Source: Diplolepis rosae (Eukaryota; Arthropoda; Insecta; Hymenoptera; Diplolepididae). Taken from it: a stretch of DNA of 64,000 nt. Within the stretch, counting starts at the first letter, position 1; each line of letters opens with the position of its first letter. The notes under the pieces are model-generated. The model was not told where the DNA came from. It did not search any database and saw only the letters and a program-made list of their open reading frames with translations. The DNA is taken from positions 3,162,001-3,226,000 of the forward strand of contig JAPYXD010000250.1 of assembly GCA_030998225.1 (NCBI GenBank). Direction: 5' to 3'. Positions 44,305 through 55,969 of this stretch are shown in pieces. The position numbers and the translations under genes were made by a program.

Positions 44305-45024
44305 GGGGGTCTTCTACCTTGTGGTCTCGTTTTTGATACTGTTTTTTGAGAATTAATTGTAGGGAAACCAATAATGCAATTGAGGTGCGGTTTTTTGCAT
44401 TTAAATTATTTATTGATATACTTTCAACAAAAATTTTACTGAAATTTTACTGCCTCCAATTTGACCGTGATTTGACCTTAAAATATCCCTTACGAAAAAT
44501 GTATACCAAAACGGTTGACACGATTTAGCTGATGAAAGTCGTCTGAAACAAAAAAACCAAAATGATTCAGTTTTTTTTTATGCATTTGGCTATCGTTTAC
44601 TACAAGGAATTTTCACAATTTGAAAATTTCAGGAAATAGTGAACAAACAAGAAAAAAAAATACTATGTTTTCAAGGTCAAGAACAGCTGTAAAAATTCTT
44701 GAAATGAAAAAAATCCAAAAATCTTGTGTCAGACGATAGCGACATGTTTTTCACAAATTTTGATATATGACTTTAGTTAATTGATCAATTACTTTTCGAG
44801 ATATCATGTAAACCAGTTACAAAAACGCAACTTTTGGGAAATCGCATTTAAAGATATTCATGCATGAATCGCAGAGTGGAGCGGAGCTATATTTGACGGC
44901 TCTGGAAACCCTAAAATAATAATATTTCGGTTATACCCTTTTAAGATTATATTTCTAGCTCCTTATAGGCCACAAAAATGCAAAAAAAATCGATTTTTTT
45001 GAACCAACAAGGTAGAAGACCCCC
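44305..45024. mobile_element. 720-bp TTAA-flanked MITE
   Basis: Ends GGGGGTCTTCTACCTTGT and its reverse complement are flanked by TTAA on both sides (44301-44304 and 45025-45028), the target of piggyBac-type transposases. The interior is non-coding, with a Met-initiated frame at 44346-44528 that has no motif. Confidence 0.85.
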
Positions 45025-45368
45025 TTAAGGACATTTGAACATTTATTAAATTCTAGCCGAGTAAAATGAATTTGATAAATACCTAATTCACCCAAAGTGA
45101 ATATCAATAAGCGTTACATAGGAAATAGTAAGGAGTTGAGTAAAACGTTGTCGAAAACAGGGCATCACAATGCGCCTGGGGGTTAACCTGAAATGTATGG
45201 TATAAATATATCACCGACGTTTGAGGTGCTTCGAACAGTAGTTGAGTAAAATGAGCATCGGCTGTATTATTTCAACTGGCAGTGATTAGGTTGCTATGGT
45301 TACAACAGTTTAAAAATAACATCGGTAGCGACAATAGCGCCACCACTTGTTGATAGCAAACATAATAA

Positions 45369-46031
<663 letters not shown>

Positions 46032-47297
46032 AACAGTCTGTTCAACAAGAGCGAGTTCTCGATTTTTCGAAAACTATTAGAGATTTTTGAACTTTATTTT
46101 TAATAAAAGTACATTCAAAGGACTACGGCGCAATCACCAAGGCGATTCAGTAGCGCTCAAATCGTCCGAGAGAGCAGACGTGAGTCATAATGAGTTCTGT
46201 GTACGCGAAACGTTTTGAAGCCGTCTTCTTGTGTACCCTTCCAAAGGGACCACTTATGTCCTATACAGCCGCTGCTAAATACATCAAAAAGTCAAAATCG
46301 TTCGTGAAGAAGTGGATTGAGCGTTATAAAGCCAATAAAACAGTCGACGATCTGCCTGAAAGAGGCAAATCGCGAGCAACAACGAGCAAGCAGGATAAAG
46401 CGATCATAAAGCTGTTCGAGCGTCTCCGCACTCTGCGGTTACGAGAGGCCAAGGCTATTCTAGCCGAAAAGAGGGTCAACATCAGTATAAACACTATTCG
46501 ACAGCGTCTGGCTGAATCGAATATAAAATACCGTAGCACGAGGCAAAAACCCCTGCCTTCAGAAACCCATGTGGAAAAACGAAAGGCATGGGCTGCTGGA
46601 AATCTCGACCGTGACTGGTCGAATGTCATTTTTTCTGATGAACCGTCGTATTGGGCATGGGTTCCCATAAAGTATGCCTGGTCTAGCGTTGGCAGTAGAT
46701 TACTTCAGCGAACCGTTAAACACCCCGAGAAGGTCCATGTTTGGCGATGCTTCTCACAGCGCGGTTTTGGGTGTTTAGAGCTCCTCACCTAGAACTTGGA
46801 TGCTTAGAAAATGCTCCAAATAAATGAACGTGGACTTCTAAGGTCTGCTACAAAGATGTTTGGAGCCGATACGGCCGATTGGATCTTACAAGAAGATAAA
46901 GACCCGAAACATCGAAGCCGTCTCTGCACCGCCTGGAAAACAGAAAATGGCATCACAACTTTGGACTGGCCATCACAGTCCCGCGATGCGAATCCAATCG
47001 AACATGTCCGGAGTGTTTTAAAGAGGCAGCTTGCTGGAAAACGTGTGTTCACCCTGAAACAGCTCTCGCAAAAAATCAGGAAGATTTGGCAAGAATTAAC
47101 AACGGACTACGCTGAAAAATTAGTGGAAAGCATGCCGAAAAGGGGCCAGGCCATTCTGGACAGCGATGGGGACTGGAATATCTATTAGGTAGTAGCGCCG
47201 TAGTCCTTCGTGAGTACTTTTATTTAAAAAAAAAAACGTTTTAAAATCTCTAATAATTTTCGAAAAATCGAGGACTTGCTCTTGTTGAACAGACTGT
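46032..47297 (+). mobile_element. Tc1-type transposon, nearly intact
   Basis: Inverted ends ACAGTCTGTTCAACAAGAGC (left) and the reverse complement of GCTCTTGTTGAACAGACTGT (right) extend over about 55 bp including CTCGATTTTTCGAAAA. Between them lies an almost complete transposase. The right flank has TA; the left flank looks mutated. Confidence 0.9.
46190..47188 (+). pseudogene. Tc1 transposase with two stop codons
   Basis: The protein has paired-like DNA-binding helices (TAAAKYIKKSKSFVKKWIERY and a second unit around AEKRVNISINTIRQRL). The catalytic core follows: NVIFSDEPSYWAW, QEDKDPKHRSRL and SRDANPIEHV. The spacing from the second Asp to the Glu is 34 residues, the DD34E of Tc1. All three catalytic residues are kept. 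Two in-frame TAG codons near 46788-46808 interrupt an otherwise continuous frame of about 330 codons, so the copy is recently dead. Confidence 0.9.
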
Positions 47298-47559
47298 ATA
47301 TTTACCTTTATGAAATGCGAATATTAGCATATTTCCTGTATACGCGTTGCTATTTAAATTGAAATTGATACAAAATAAGATAATTAAGCTGTGTGTTGCT
47401 AAAATTTAGAAAATGTGAATAAATAATTCAGGGTAAGCTTGTGGAAGGGTAAGATAAAAATCAAGTGAGGCCAAATAAACCTCACTTAGCGATTTGAAAA
47501 TATTGTGGGTCCTAGAAAGGGATACCGATTTATGTACGTGAAACAGCACAGAAACCTAT

Positions 47560-47990
47560 TCAACCTCGAAAATTATCAGGTGTACAAATAAATTTCTGCC
47601 GTTCGACAAAAGTTGGTGCCTACAGTAAGTTTTGGTTGAAATTGACAGATGTAAAACGTCACTGTCGTAAGGTTTGACATCTTTCAAAAACATAACCTTA
47701 AAATATTATTGAATTTTCATGAGTATAATATATTTTTTTGTGTGCGAAAATGTCGAGTTTTCGAGACGAATAAGCGTCTTCTGTGAGAACTTTTGATTTA
47801 CTTCTTAAATTTGAAGAAATCTGCAACTGAGGCGCATCGATTGCTTGTAGAAGCATATGGTGAGGCTGCCTTAAGTGAGAGAAGTTGTCGTGAGTGGTTT
47901 CAAATTTATAAATAAGAAAGCCACTTTGAAGCCATTAGTTAAAAAGGGACATCGTGGGTTCTTGTTGATTTTCCAACTTTAACCTGAACA
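47560..47990 (+). pseudogene. mariner 5' fragment
   Basis: From ATG 47749 the frame begins SSFRDE and, after frameshifts, reads SATEAHRLLVEAYGEAALSER and SCREWFQIYK, the first helix-turn-helix of mori-type mariner transposases. The upstream part (GACAAAAGTTGGTGCCTACAG) fits a mariner end. Everything after the N-terminus is gone. Confidence 0.7.
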
Positions 47991-48816
47991 CCTAATCTAT
48001 ATAGAAGTTTTCATGAAATTGTTCGTGTTTAGGGATGTGACGATACAGAAGCGAATGATGACAAACGATCAGAACGATTAATATAATTATCGCTGATTAT
48101 AACTGATATTTCTGTGCGGGTTATTCATGGTAAATCTTGCCTTTTTGTGGTCGTTTAAAGCGTGGGATTGTGGAGATTTTAAATATATGCTCACATAAAT
48201 GCTCTTAGCTCAAAACAATTTCTCTTCCAGGTGGAAGTCTTCCCTTCCGAAACACTTGCAAAAATAAAAAAAATATATATAATCGAACCATTGGCCTTTT
48301 GCCACTTTCTGTTTCAGAAAAACCTCACGGTGAGATTTAATAAGATTACAAATAACGGCATCATCTATCATCGGCCAATCAGATTTCAAGCGAATCAAAA
48401 CTGCGATCCTGAGTTTTTTTTATTCTTTTAAAAAAAATTTAAACACGCTAAAAACGGCTCCACCTTCATAAATGTACCTTTTGAGAATAAAATATTGCAA
48501 TTCAAAAGTTTCTCCAAATCATAAACATTAAATATAAAATTTTCATACTCGGATTACTTGCGACTCTACGTCCCAAGAATTAAATGTGAAATTGACTTAC
48601 TTTTCAACTTTGAACTTAGGAGTATATTTTCAGAACAATATGTTAAAATGTTGTGAGAAATTAAATTTTATAAGCCTGTTATTTGATGAGGGAAATATCA
48701 AAGATTGATATTTTCAACTCAGAAGTGTTAAAAATAAATATTTAGAATATTTGAAAATCACTTTCAGAAGTTTTGAAAATAAAATATTAAATATCGAAAA
48801 TATGAAATGTTTCAAC
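47991..48816. other. AT-rich; may include a 5' LTR
   Basis: No coding sequence is visible. Because a primer binding site follows at 48817, the final few hundred bases are probably LTR, ending at TTTCA. Confidence 0.4.
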
Positions 48817-48834
48817 TGGCGCCCGAACAGGGAC
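48817..48834 (+). promoter_or_regulatory. LTR-element primer binding site for tRNA-Lys
   Basis: TGGCGCCCGAACAGGGAC is the full 18-nt complement of a tRNA-Lys 3' end, the primer site used by several retroviruses and insect LTR elements. It marks the 5' end of an LTR element whose internal region is cut by a mariner and probably resumes as the RT at 50541. Confidence 0.75.
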
Positions 48835-48999
48835 ATGAAGATAAATTTCGAAGAGAGAGTTTGCAGCGATGAAAATAAAACATTCGTTATTAAAATTCTC
48901 TCTTGAATTGTTGTTCATCCAAATTCAAGAACGTCGAGTGTTACCTTAAAATGTATGTATAGTCCATTTTTCCGTTCGGATTATATGTTTTTCTTTTAC

Positions 49000-50295
49000 T
49001 CTCAAACAAAAAACATTGATGGAAATTGCTTTTTTAATTCCCCCTGGTACTTATGAACAAATTTAATCGCTAAATCCGAAAAACAACTTAAAAGTTCTTT
49101 AAAACAATCCCAATGATGGTTCAAACGACCAAAATGTGGCGCTACATTTATCATTAAATGAATATAATACGTCGCGCGAATCAGCAGATGACGAATCATG
49201 TTTTTATCTCCTCAATTGTGGCAAAACGCCGCCCTTTCATGGGTCTCTTCAATCTTAGGAACAGAAAAAAGTCACAGGGGGCTTAATCTGGTGAATACGA
49301 TGGCTGAGGCATGATTACGGTGATGTTTTTGGCCAAAAAATTACGAACAAGCAATGACGAGTGAGCAGGTGCGTTATCGTGATGCAAAAGCTATGAATTC
49401 TTTTTCCACAATTTCGGGCGTTTCTTTCGTATTGTTTTACGCAAACGGCGCACAACTTCCAAGGTAATACTCCTTATTAACTATACGACCTTGTGCTAAG
49501 AACTACTGATGCACTACGCCATGATAATCAAAGAAAACAGTGAGAAAAACCTTGACATTTGACCGAACTTGGCGTGCTTTTTTCGGTCTTGATGATTCAA
49601 TGTGCTTCCATTGGAACGATTGCGCTTTGGTCTCGACGTCATAACCATATACCCATGATACGTCACCATTTATAATCCTTTTAAGCAAATCTGGATCGTC
49701 GTTGACGTCATTCAACATTTTCTAAGTGATGGTAATTCGACGTGTTTTTTGGTCAAAATTCAGTAATTTTAGAACGTACTTCGCTGCCACACGCTTCAGA
49801 CCCAAAATATCCGAAAAAATTGCATGGAGTGAGCCAACCGATATGCCTACATCCTCAGAAACTTCTCTAATAGTGATTCGACGATTCTCCATAACAATTT
49901 TCTTCACTGCTTCAGTCTTTTCATTGGTTGTTGACGTGCTGGGCCTTCCAAGGCGTCTTCTCGACCTTCTGTGAAGAAATTGTTCCACTTGTAAACACTT
50001 TTTTGCCTTGCAGTACACTCACCGTATGCCACTTTCAACATTTAAAGTGTTTTTGAGCACTTAATTCCATTTTTTACACAAAATTTGATGAATATTCTTT
50101 GATCCGTTTTTTTTTACAGCAGAAAATCTCCAACACACGCAAAACACTTCTAACCTTTATTCCTCTCACAAACAAACCAAAAATGCTATATTGCTGAAGC
50201 TGTGGACATACATTCGGGACAAGTGTGCCAACATAGGAAAAAACATAGCCCTCGAAATTTGAAAATTCACCTTATTTTTTTAACAGACCTCGCTA
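49000..50295 (-). mobile_element. mariner, decayed
   Basis: The minus strand starts with the end CGAGGTCTGTTAAAAAAATA (near 50295). It encodes a helix-turn-helix region (50018-49722, NRRITIREVSEDVGISVGSLHAIF), the core GDVSWVYGYDVETKAQSFQW with the first catalytic Asp, and LTVFFDYHGVVHQ (49718-49503). Later frames give GRIVNKEYYL and FSVPKIEETHE. The HHDNAPAH block with the second Asp is damaged. The 3' end is unclear. Confidence 0.85.
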
Positions 50296-50540
50296 GTGCC
50301 TCGAATTTTGTTGTCTGTTCTCATACCAAATTTTTTAATATGATAAATTGACATTTTTAAAAGCTGCCATCACGGCGTTAATCTTGTCAGGCAGACAATA
50401 AAGTGAATGACGATCCCGACATAACAAACAAATATTCAGTACTCAGGAAATAAATATTTTGCACTTTAAAGCCTCAGCAACCTATTATATTCTGATTTGG
50501 AATAATGCTTTTTTTTCATCAATCTCATCATTATATTTGA

Positions 50541-51330
50541 ATGCCAAAAAGGTCGTACGTAACAAATGATATACTCGATTTACTCGGATCTTCAAAATAT
50601 TTTTCAGTATTCGATTTAACTATTGCTTTTCACTATATAAAAATAGACCCCAAAGACTTTCATAAAACTACATTTTGGATTAAAACCCGCTTCTATAATA
50701 TTTTAAAGATTAATGGATATTACTTTAACTGGATTAATAGGAACAGAACTCTTAGTATATCTAAACGACGTAGTTATATTTGCTGATACACTAGAAGAAC
50801 ACAAGAAAAAATTAAGTAATTTAATACATACGTCTTCGAATAACAAAGCTTCATTTACAATCAGACAAATGTGTATTTCCATGACCTGAAATAGAATATT
50901 TAGGTCGTATAATTTATAAAAATGGAGTTTGACGAGATCCGAAGAAATAATAGCCGTAAAAGAAATTCCAGTTCCAAAAACACAAAAGAATGTCAAACAA
51001 TCTTTGGGATTAGTAGGATATTATCGTAGATTTATCGAAGCATTTTGAAATAGTACCAATCCTCTTAATCAGCTTCTGAAGAAGGATAATATTTTAATAT
51101 AAACTCATCAACAACAAATAACTTTGGATATTTTGAAATCAAAATTATGTGAAGAACTACTGCTACAACGACCCGATTTTTCTCAACTCTTTGTACTCAC
51201 GACAGATGCCGCAGGATTTGAATAAGTAGGTATATTATCATTAGGTAAAATAAGCAAAGATAAACCAGTAGAATGGGCTTTACGTAGTCTAAGTGAAAAT
51301 GAGAAAATTTACCCTACCCTGCTTATAAAA
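50541..51330 (+). pseudogene. Gypsy reverse transcriptase/RNase H fragment
   Basis: The frame reads VTNDILDLLGSSKYFSVFDL and IKIDPKDFHKTTF, then in another frame LVYLNDVVIFADTLEEHKKKL, QSLGLVGYYRRFI and PDFSQLFVLTTDAAGFE. These are gypsy RT blocks followed by the start of RNase H. The catalytic YLDD is changed to YLND and stops are frequent. It is the only gypsy RT in the window. Its end is cut by the repeat starting about 51310. Confidence 0.9.
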
Positions 51331-51920
51331 ACCGTTAGAACCCGATAGAAACTCGGTAGAACATGGGTTTCTACCTGGGTGTAAACGGAGTTGTACACGG
51401 TTTTTGCAAATGGGTCCTGCCCGGGTTTTATCCGGTCCTAAGACGGGTTTTAAAAGGTCCTGAATGTATACCAAAATTGTGCGACTATCGGTTTCTACAT
51501 GGGTTAGAACCAGGTTGTACTCGACCCTAAAAAGGGTTCTAAATGGTTCAAAAAATTGTGCGCTGGTCAGTTTGTAACAAGGGCTTTAAAGGGTTTTATC
51601 TGGGTTTTATGCAAGGCCTGAAATTATTCCGCGTGTATGGTCTTAAACGGGTGTTCAGCAGATCGTATCCGGCCCTAAGAAGGGTTCTGTGTGTCCATAA
51701 CAGGGTTCTATACACCAAAAATTGTTACGCTAGGCCTTTTTAGACACGCAGAGTTAGAAGCCCATACCTTCGATTCAAGAGATCCCTGATAGAACTAAGG
51801 TAGACCCGTTTAGACACCCAGAGCATACTTGTCCAAATTTGTCAATCTATGTCCCAGCTATAACCCGTTTAGATCCTGTTATACGCCCATACCTTCGATT
51901 CAAGAGATCCCTGATAGATG
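51310..51920 (+). repeat. GGGTTTTA/GGGTTCTA-rich repeat element
   Basis: The block is full of loosely periodic words such as GGGTTTCTAC, GGGTTTTATCC, CCTAAGACGGGTTTT and AAGGGTTCTA. It also has an exact direct repeat of about 33 bp, beginning GCCCATACCTTCGATTCAAG, at 51758 and 51884. It interrupts the gypsy RNase H. No coding capacity is credible. Confidence 0.7.
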
Positions 51921-52448
51921 TAAAATAGAATTATGTAAATATATTAATTAAGGATACTTAACTATTATGAATAATCAAGTGGAGATGTTTAAGAAATTTA
52001 GAACTTATATACATGCAGCGTAATGAAACGTAGGATTGATATATAGGTTAACATTTATGTTCCTGCAAAATTGTACGCCTTAATTGATTGAAAATGGCCA
52101 TTTTGAAATGAAATAAAAAAATACCACACCTTTCGAATCCCACTAAACAGACAGCATAATCTTTTCTTGATGCAATTCAGCTCTTGATGTTGTTTGTGGT
52201 GGTTTATCACGCTTGGACGATGGTCGTTTTAGAACGACGTTATTGTGATCAATCAATTTTTCATCGCCAGTGCTCGTTTTTACAATCCATCTTAAAGTTG
52301 ATGCCAAACTAACAAATTTAAATAGAATGACGCGCAATTTGTTTGTAAAGTAAGCTAAGAGTGACAGCATACAAGTACCAGAAGGAAAAAATCATGACAT
52401 TGAAAGGCGCCATTCAAAAAGATGGTGAAAGACATCTATATGTGAAAT
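51921..52448. other. No recognised gene
   Basis: A minus-strand frame at 52370-52143 has no recognisable motif. Otherwise the sequence is AT-rich. Confidence 0.35.
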
Positions 52449-52554
52449 CGGCAATTACTTTTGGGACAACCCAATAAAAGTAAATATTGCTTATCCAAGC
52501 CGCCAGATTCCTCCTGCAAATTCTGTTCCACCGCGTATAGCAAGTTTTTCTGCT
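52449..52554 (-). mobile_element. mariner end, target of the LINE
   Basis: On the minus strand GGGTTGTCCCAAAAGTAATTGCCGATTT is a mariner-type terminal sequence, followed by sequence that continues across the LINE at 55680-55740. The LINE therefore jumped into an older mariner remnant. Confidence 0.55.
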
Positions 52555-52914
52555 TTTTTTTTTTTGGTGAGGAGGAAAAATAGCAAAATCTTTTATAGAC
52601 GTTCTACAGGACTCTCCTTGGACGGGTCTAGGCATACCTGTTAAAACCAAAAAACCCCCTCTCTCGAACCAATACACCACCCGCGGAACCGCCTTTCGGC
52701 TTTAAACTTCACGGGTGGTTGGTTCCATTAAAGTCGCGTACGACTCTTCCGTCATCCGTTCGCTTGGAACTTCCACCCGCGGCCACACGCCCACTAGGAT
52801 AACTGACTAGCCGCGCCACCCAGGGGAGAAACAAACAGATTCCTCCCCCGAACGACACGGACAGTCAAGTCTACCTGAGACGCAGGACAGCGGGTGCAGG
52901 CCCCGATGCGATTT

Positions 52915-53852
52915 CTACCGGCCCTCCCCGTTGTTTCGCTCTCGACGCCCATCAAGTTCTCTCGTCTTCATCACAAGTGTGACGAATGACTCGATGAGCG
53001 TCCAGAACCGTTCAGACTGGAGCATGAGGGGGGCCATCGTGTCAGGAGTAAGTTCGGAACCCACCGCTTGACCGAGGACCTCCCTAGCCACACCCCATTT
53101 TGCGCAGACGAAGAGTGCGTGCTCTGCGTTATCCACCGGGGAATCGCAGTAGCGATCTTCTCTCTTCTTAAAGCGCCTCAGGTACGCGTTAAAAGAGCCA
53201 TGGCCCAAGAGCGCTTGTGCCAAGTAAAAGCCGACTTCCCCGTGCTTTCTGTTCAGCCAGGTGGCGAGCTCCGGGATCAGGCGGTAAGTCCATCTCCCTG
53301 CCTGCTCACCATGCCATCTCAACTGCCATTTCTCGACGAGTCTGCGCCTTCCATCGTTGCGGATGGCCTCTTCGCGCGAGCGATTTCCTGCAGGTCGGCG
53401 CAGGTAAGCTCTTTGCGAACCTGAAAGGTTTCCTGCCTTTCCTCCGCCAATAAATCTATTGGCGGGACGCTCGCCAGGACCAGCACAGCGCTCGTCGAGA
53501 TAGTTCTATATGCCGAAACTATTCTCAGCGCGACAAGTCTCTGCGCCGAGAACAGCTTCTTCTGGATAGCATGGTTTTGCAAGGCATTGGCCCAGACCGG
53601 AGCTGCATAAAGCAGCTTCGAATGGACCACGCTTGCCACCAATCTTCTTTTCGCTTCCCTGGGTCCACCAATGTTTGGCATGAGCCGGGCCAAGATCGCT
53701 CCACATTGGATGGCTTTGGCAGCTGCGATCTTTAGGTGTTCGCCAAAGCTAAGCCTACGATCCAGCTGCACCCCCAGGTACTTAATGCTTGTTTTCCACT
53801 CGACTTCAAGTCCTGCCTTCCGGGGGTCGACCTTCGCCTTCATTTCCCTCAA
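52915..53852 (-). pseudogene. R1-like LINE ORF1-RT fusion, C-terminus with CCHC
   Basis: The first frame (53852-53319) begins in ORF1 (REMKAKVDPRKAGLEV) and passes in frame into RT at EWKTSIKYLGVQLDRR. It continues with LMPNIGGPREAKRRLVASVV, SKLLYAAPVW and AYRTISTSAVLVLASV. The next frame (53322-52915) gives AQALLGHGSFNAYLRRFKKRED and AEHALFVCAKWGVA, the R1-type C-terminal zinc region. The first Cys of CxxC appears lost (RYCDSPVDN). Confidence 0.85.
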
Positions 53853-54523
53853 GATGTCGGCGTAGGACTGGCCGTCCTTCGCCGAGACCTTGATGGCGTC
53901 GCCCGACCTGGCGGGCGTGGAGCGCTTCGACTTAGGAGTCGCGGTGGTCCCCTGCGCTTTTTGGGCAGGTTCCTCCGCCCTTTTCTCCTTTTTTTTCTTT
54001 TTTTTTTTTTTTTTGTGACCACATGCCAGTCCCCTTCTTTATTTGGGGACTGGCTCATGGCCACCTCGGCATAAGAGGGCGAAGAGCCACCCTTCCCCCT
54101 CTTGGGAGTTTTTTCCATAAGGGGAGAGGGCGCAGATCTTTTTTCGCCCTTCGCCTGATTTTTTGGGGTATCTCCCAGAGAAGCCGAACGTGGTCTCTGG
54201 AAGATCCCCAATTTCTTCATAGTGGGGTGAGATTCCATTTTCTTCTGGAATTTCACCCCGCTCTCCAGGAGGCACTTGTGGGTGCTGAGCATACCGCTCA
54301 ACACCTCAGTTGCCTCGTTCACCGAGTCTTTAACGAAGCCAGGGTTATTCCTCAGTATACCCTGTTGTATAACGCTGAGGGCCCTGGCTAACTTTTCCAT
54401 TTTTTCATTTTGCTCCTTCAGGAGCTGAAGGACGTCTTGTCATCCCTCAGCTCCTGCAGGAGTGTGTGAGTGCGCACCAGGCGCCTTCACCTCTCTATCT
54501 CCTTTATTTTTTGCTGGATTCAT
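53849..54523 (-). pseudogene. R1-like LINE ORF1, copy 2
   Basis: From ATG 54523 the frame reads NPAKNKGDREVKAPG. After a frameshift near 54440 it continues as KEQNEKMEKLARALSVIQQG (open frame from 54400), a helical N-terminal region, then SPSYAEVAMSQSPNKEGDWHVVTKKKKK, with a poly-Lys run coded by the T-rich tract at 53990-54013. A second frame change follows that tract; the correct frame reads STPARSGDAIKVSAKDGQSYAD and joins the RT sequence. It is a nucleic-acid-binding protein of the LINE particle. Confidence 0.8.
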
Positions 54524-55679
54524 ATTTATTTTTCTCGTGTCTTAAGACGGTTCGCCCATCATGGTAGCCCTACCGCAGTAGGGCTACTATCCCCGCCTGT
54601 ATAGATCCCTAGTTATATGCGCCGAAACCGAGAAGCGGCTTATCGGGAGGTCGATCCTATCGGCACATTAAATGAAGCTAGCAAAAAAGGTTACTGGATC
54701 GGCCCGGGCCATAATGATGCTAAAGGTTTAACGTCACCCCTATCGAGTGAGCGGTGCGGGTCCGCCCCCACACGTGACCCGGACTTCAGGTTAGACGGTG
54801 TGCGATTTATCCTACGCAGCGTCGGATATAAGGAAATACTCACCAGGTAATCCTTCATTCCTGCGCCCGGACGTCCATGATTTCAACCCCGAAATTGGCT
54901 CCAGACAGCAGAAACGTGAGCGGTTTTCCCAATTTAACATGTGGTTTCACGGGATCTTTGCCCTTCGCGGTTGAGCACCGGAGGGACTTACATTTACCCA
55001 TATTACTTCCACAGAGGTGAGGTACTGACATCGCGTCCTACCCTGGTCGAGAGGCTACTACTCCTCCCTTGGCTAGTCTATCGGGAATATCCACCAGGCG
55101 CCGGCCGCAGCCCCATTCACTCAGCGTCCCATTCATTCTGGTGTGTGTGGGTGTCGGTGTCGTGCATGTGATTGTGGTGTGACCGCAAAAGCGCACGCGG
55201 GAAGTTCAGCGTCATCGCCGCATACGCATTTGGGGCGATACCCCGATTAAGGGGCCCCCCGCATTCACTCCGTGTACGTTCATTCGGCATCAAGAGACCT
55301 GGTCCCCTGATGCTTTCGCTCCACACCGCATCCTCACGCACCTGAAAGTCGCAGAACAACCGTCGTGGCACGTGCGCCCGGCAGGCCCATCACTAGGGAA
55401 AAGCCCGTCTATAGGGCTCCCTTGGCAGCCATCCTGACGGCGACAGCCCTACTGCTGGCAGATTCCTTGCGGCTACTACCGTTGGTGGGCTGCAGGACGC
55501 GTCTGCTCCGTGCTAGGACTCATGCGTTCACCTCGGCGAGACCCTGCCCGCCCACAGAACGCTCTCTCGGTTGTTAGGTGTGTTGTGTTTAGTGTCGCTG
55601 TAATGTGTTGTGTCATGTTGCTGTCTGTGTGCCCCCTCCTCCTTTCTCATCCGGGCTTGGGACCGGCAATGGCGGAGTT

Positions 55680-55937
55680 GCAAGTTTTTCTGCTAAGAGC
55701 ATTCTTCTTCAACGGTCATATTCAAAAGACTGAGTAATAAGGTGTATGCCAAGATATATGGTCCAGAATGGTACGAATAAACTGCCGAAACACTCAAACG
55801 AAAGTCGTTTCTATTTCTTAATTTGTAAAGTTTGTCTCTTGTCTTCTCTTATAAAACTCCACCTTATCGCGCGCTTCTGTGGAACCCTCGGGTCGAAGTA
55901 TGTGAGTGTTGCGGGGTGCACATATGGTTCCTAATAA
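55680..55937. other. LINE flank, no gene recognised
   Basis: The sequence continues the interrupted mariner remnant for a short distance (AAGAGCATTCTTCTTCAACGG) and then becomes unassigned. Confidence 0.4.
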
Positions 55938-55969
55938 GAACCTAGTCTCATTTCTGCATCGCGAATTTA

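Larger units (their letters stand above)
52555..55679 (-). mobile_element. R1-like LINE family L2, copy 2, internally deleted
   Basis: The copy is bounded by an exact 15-bp target duplication, GCAAGTTTTTCTGCT, at 52540-52554 and 55680-55694. The minus-strand 3' end has a poly-A, and the 5' end matches copy 1 (CTCCGCCATTGCCGGTCCC). It carries a 5' untranslated region of about 1.15 kb, ORF1, and the ORF2 C-terminus. Endonuclease and RT palm are deleted. Confidence 0.9.

Noticed and set aside
47917..47932. TGGTTTCAAATT considered as the missing WFKNRR homeobox exon
   Set aside because: It lacks the KNRRAK continuation and a splice acceptor, and the context matches a mariner N-terminus.
53985..54015. 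T-rich run as a LINE poly-A tail
   Set aside because: It lies inside ORF1 and encodes the Lys run. The real tail is at 52551-52563, next to the target duplication.
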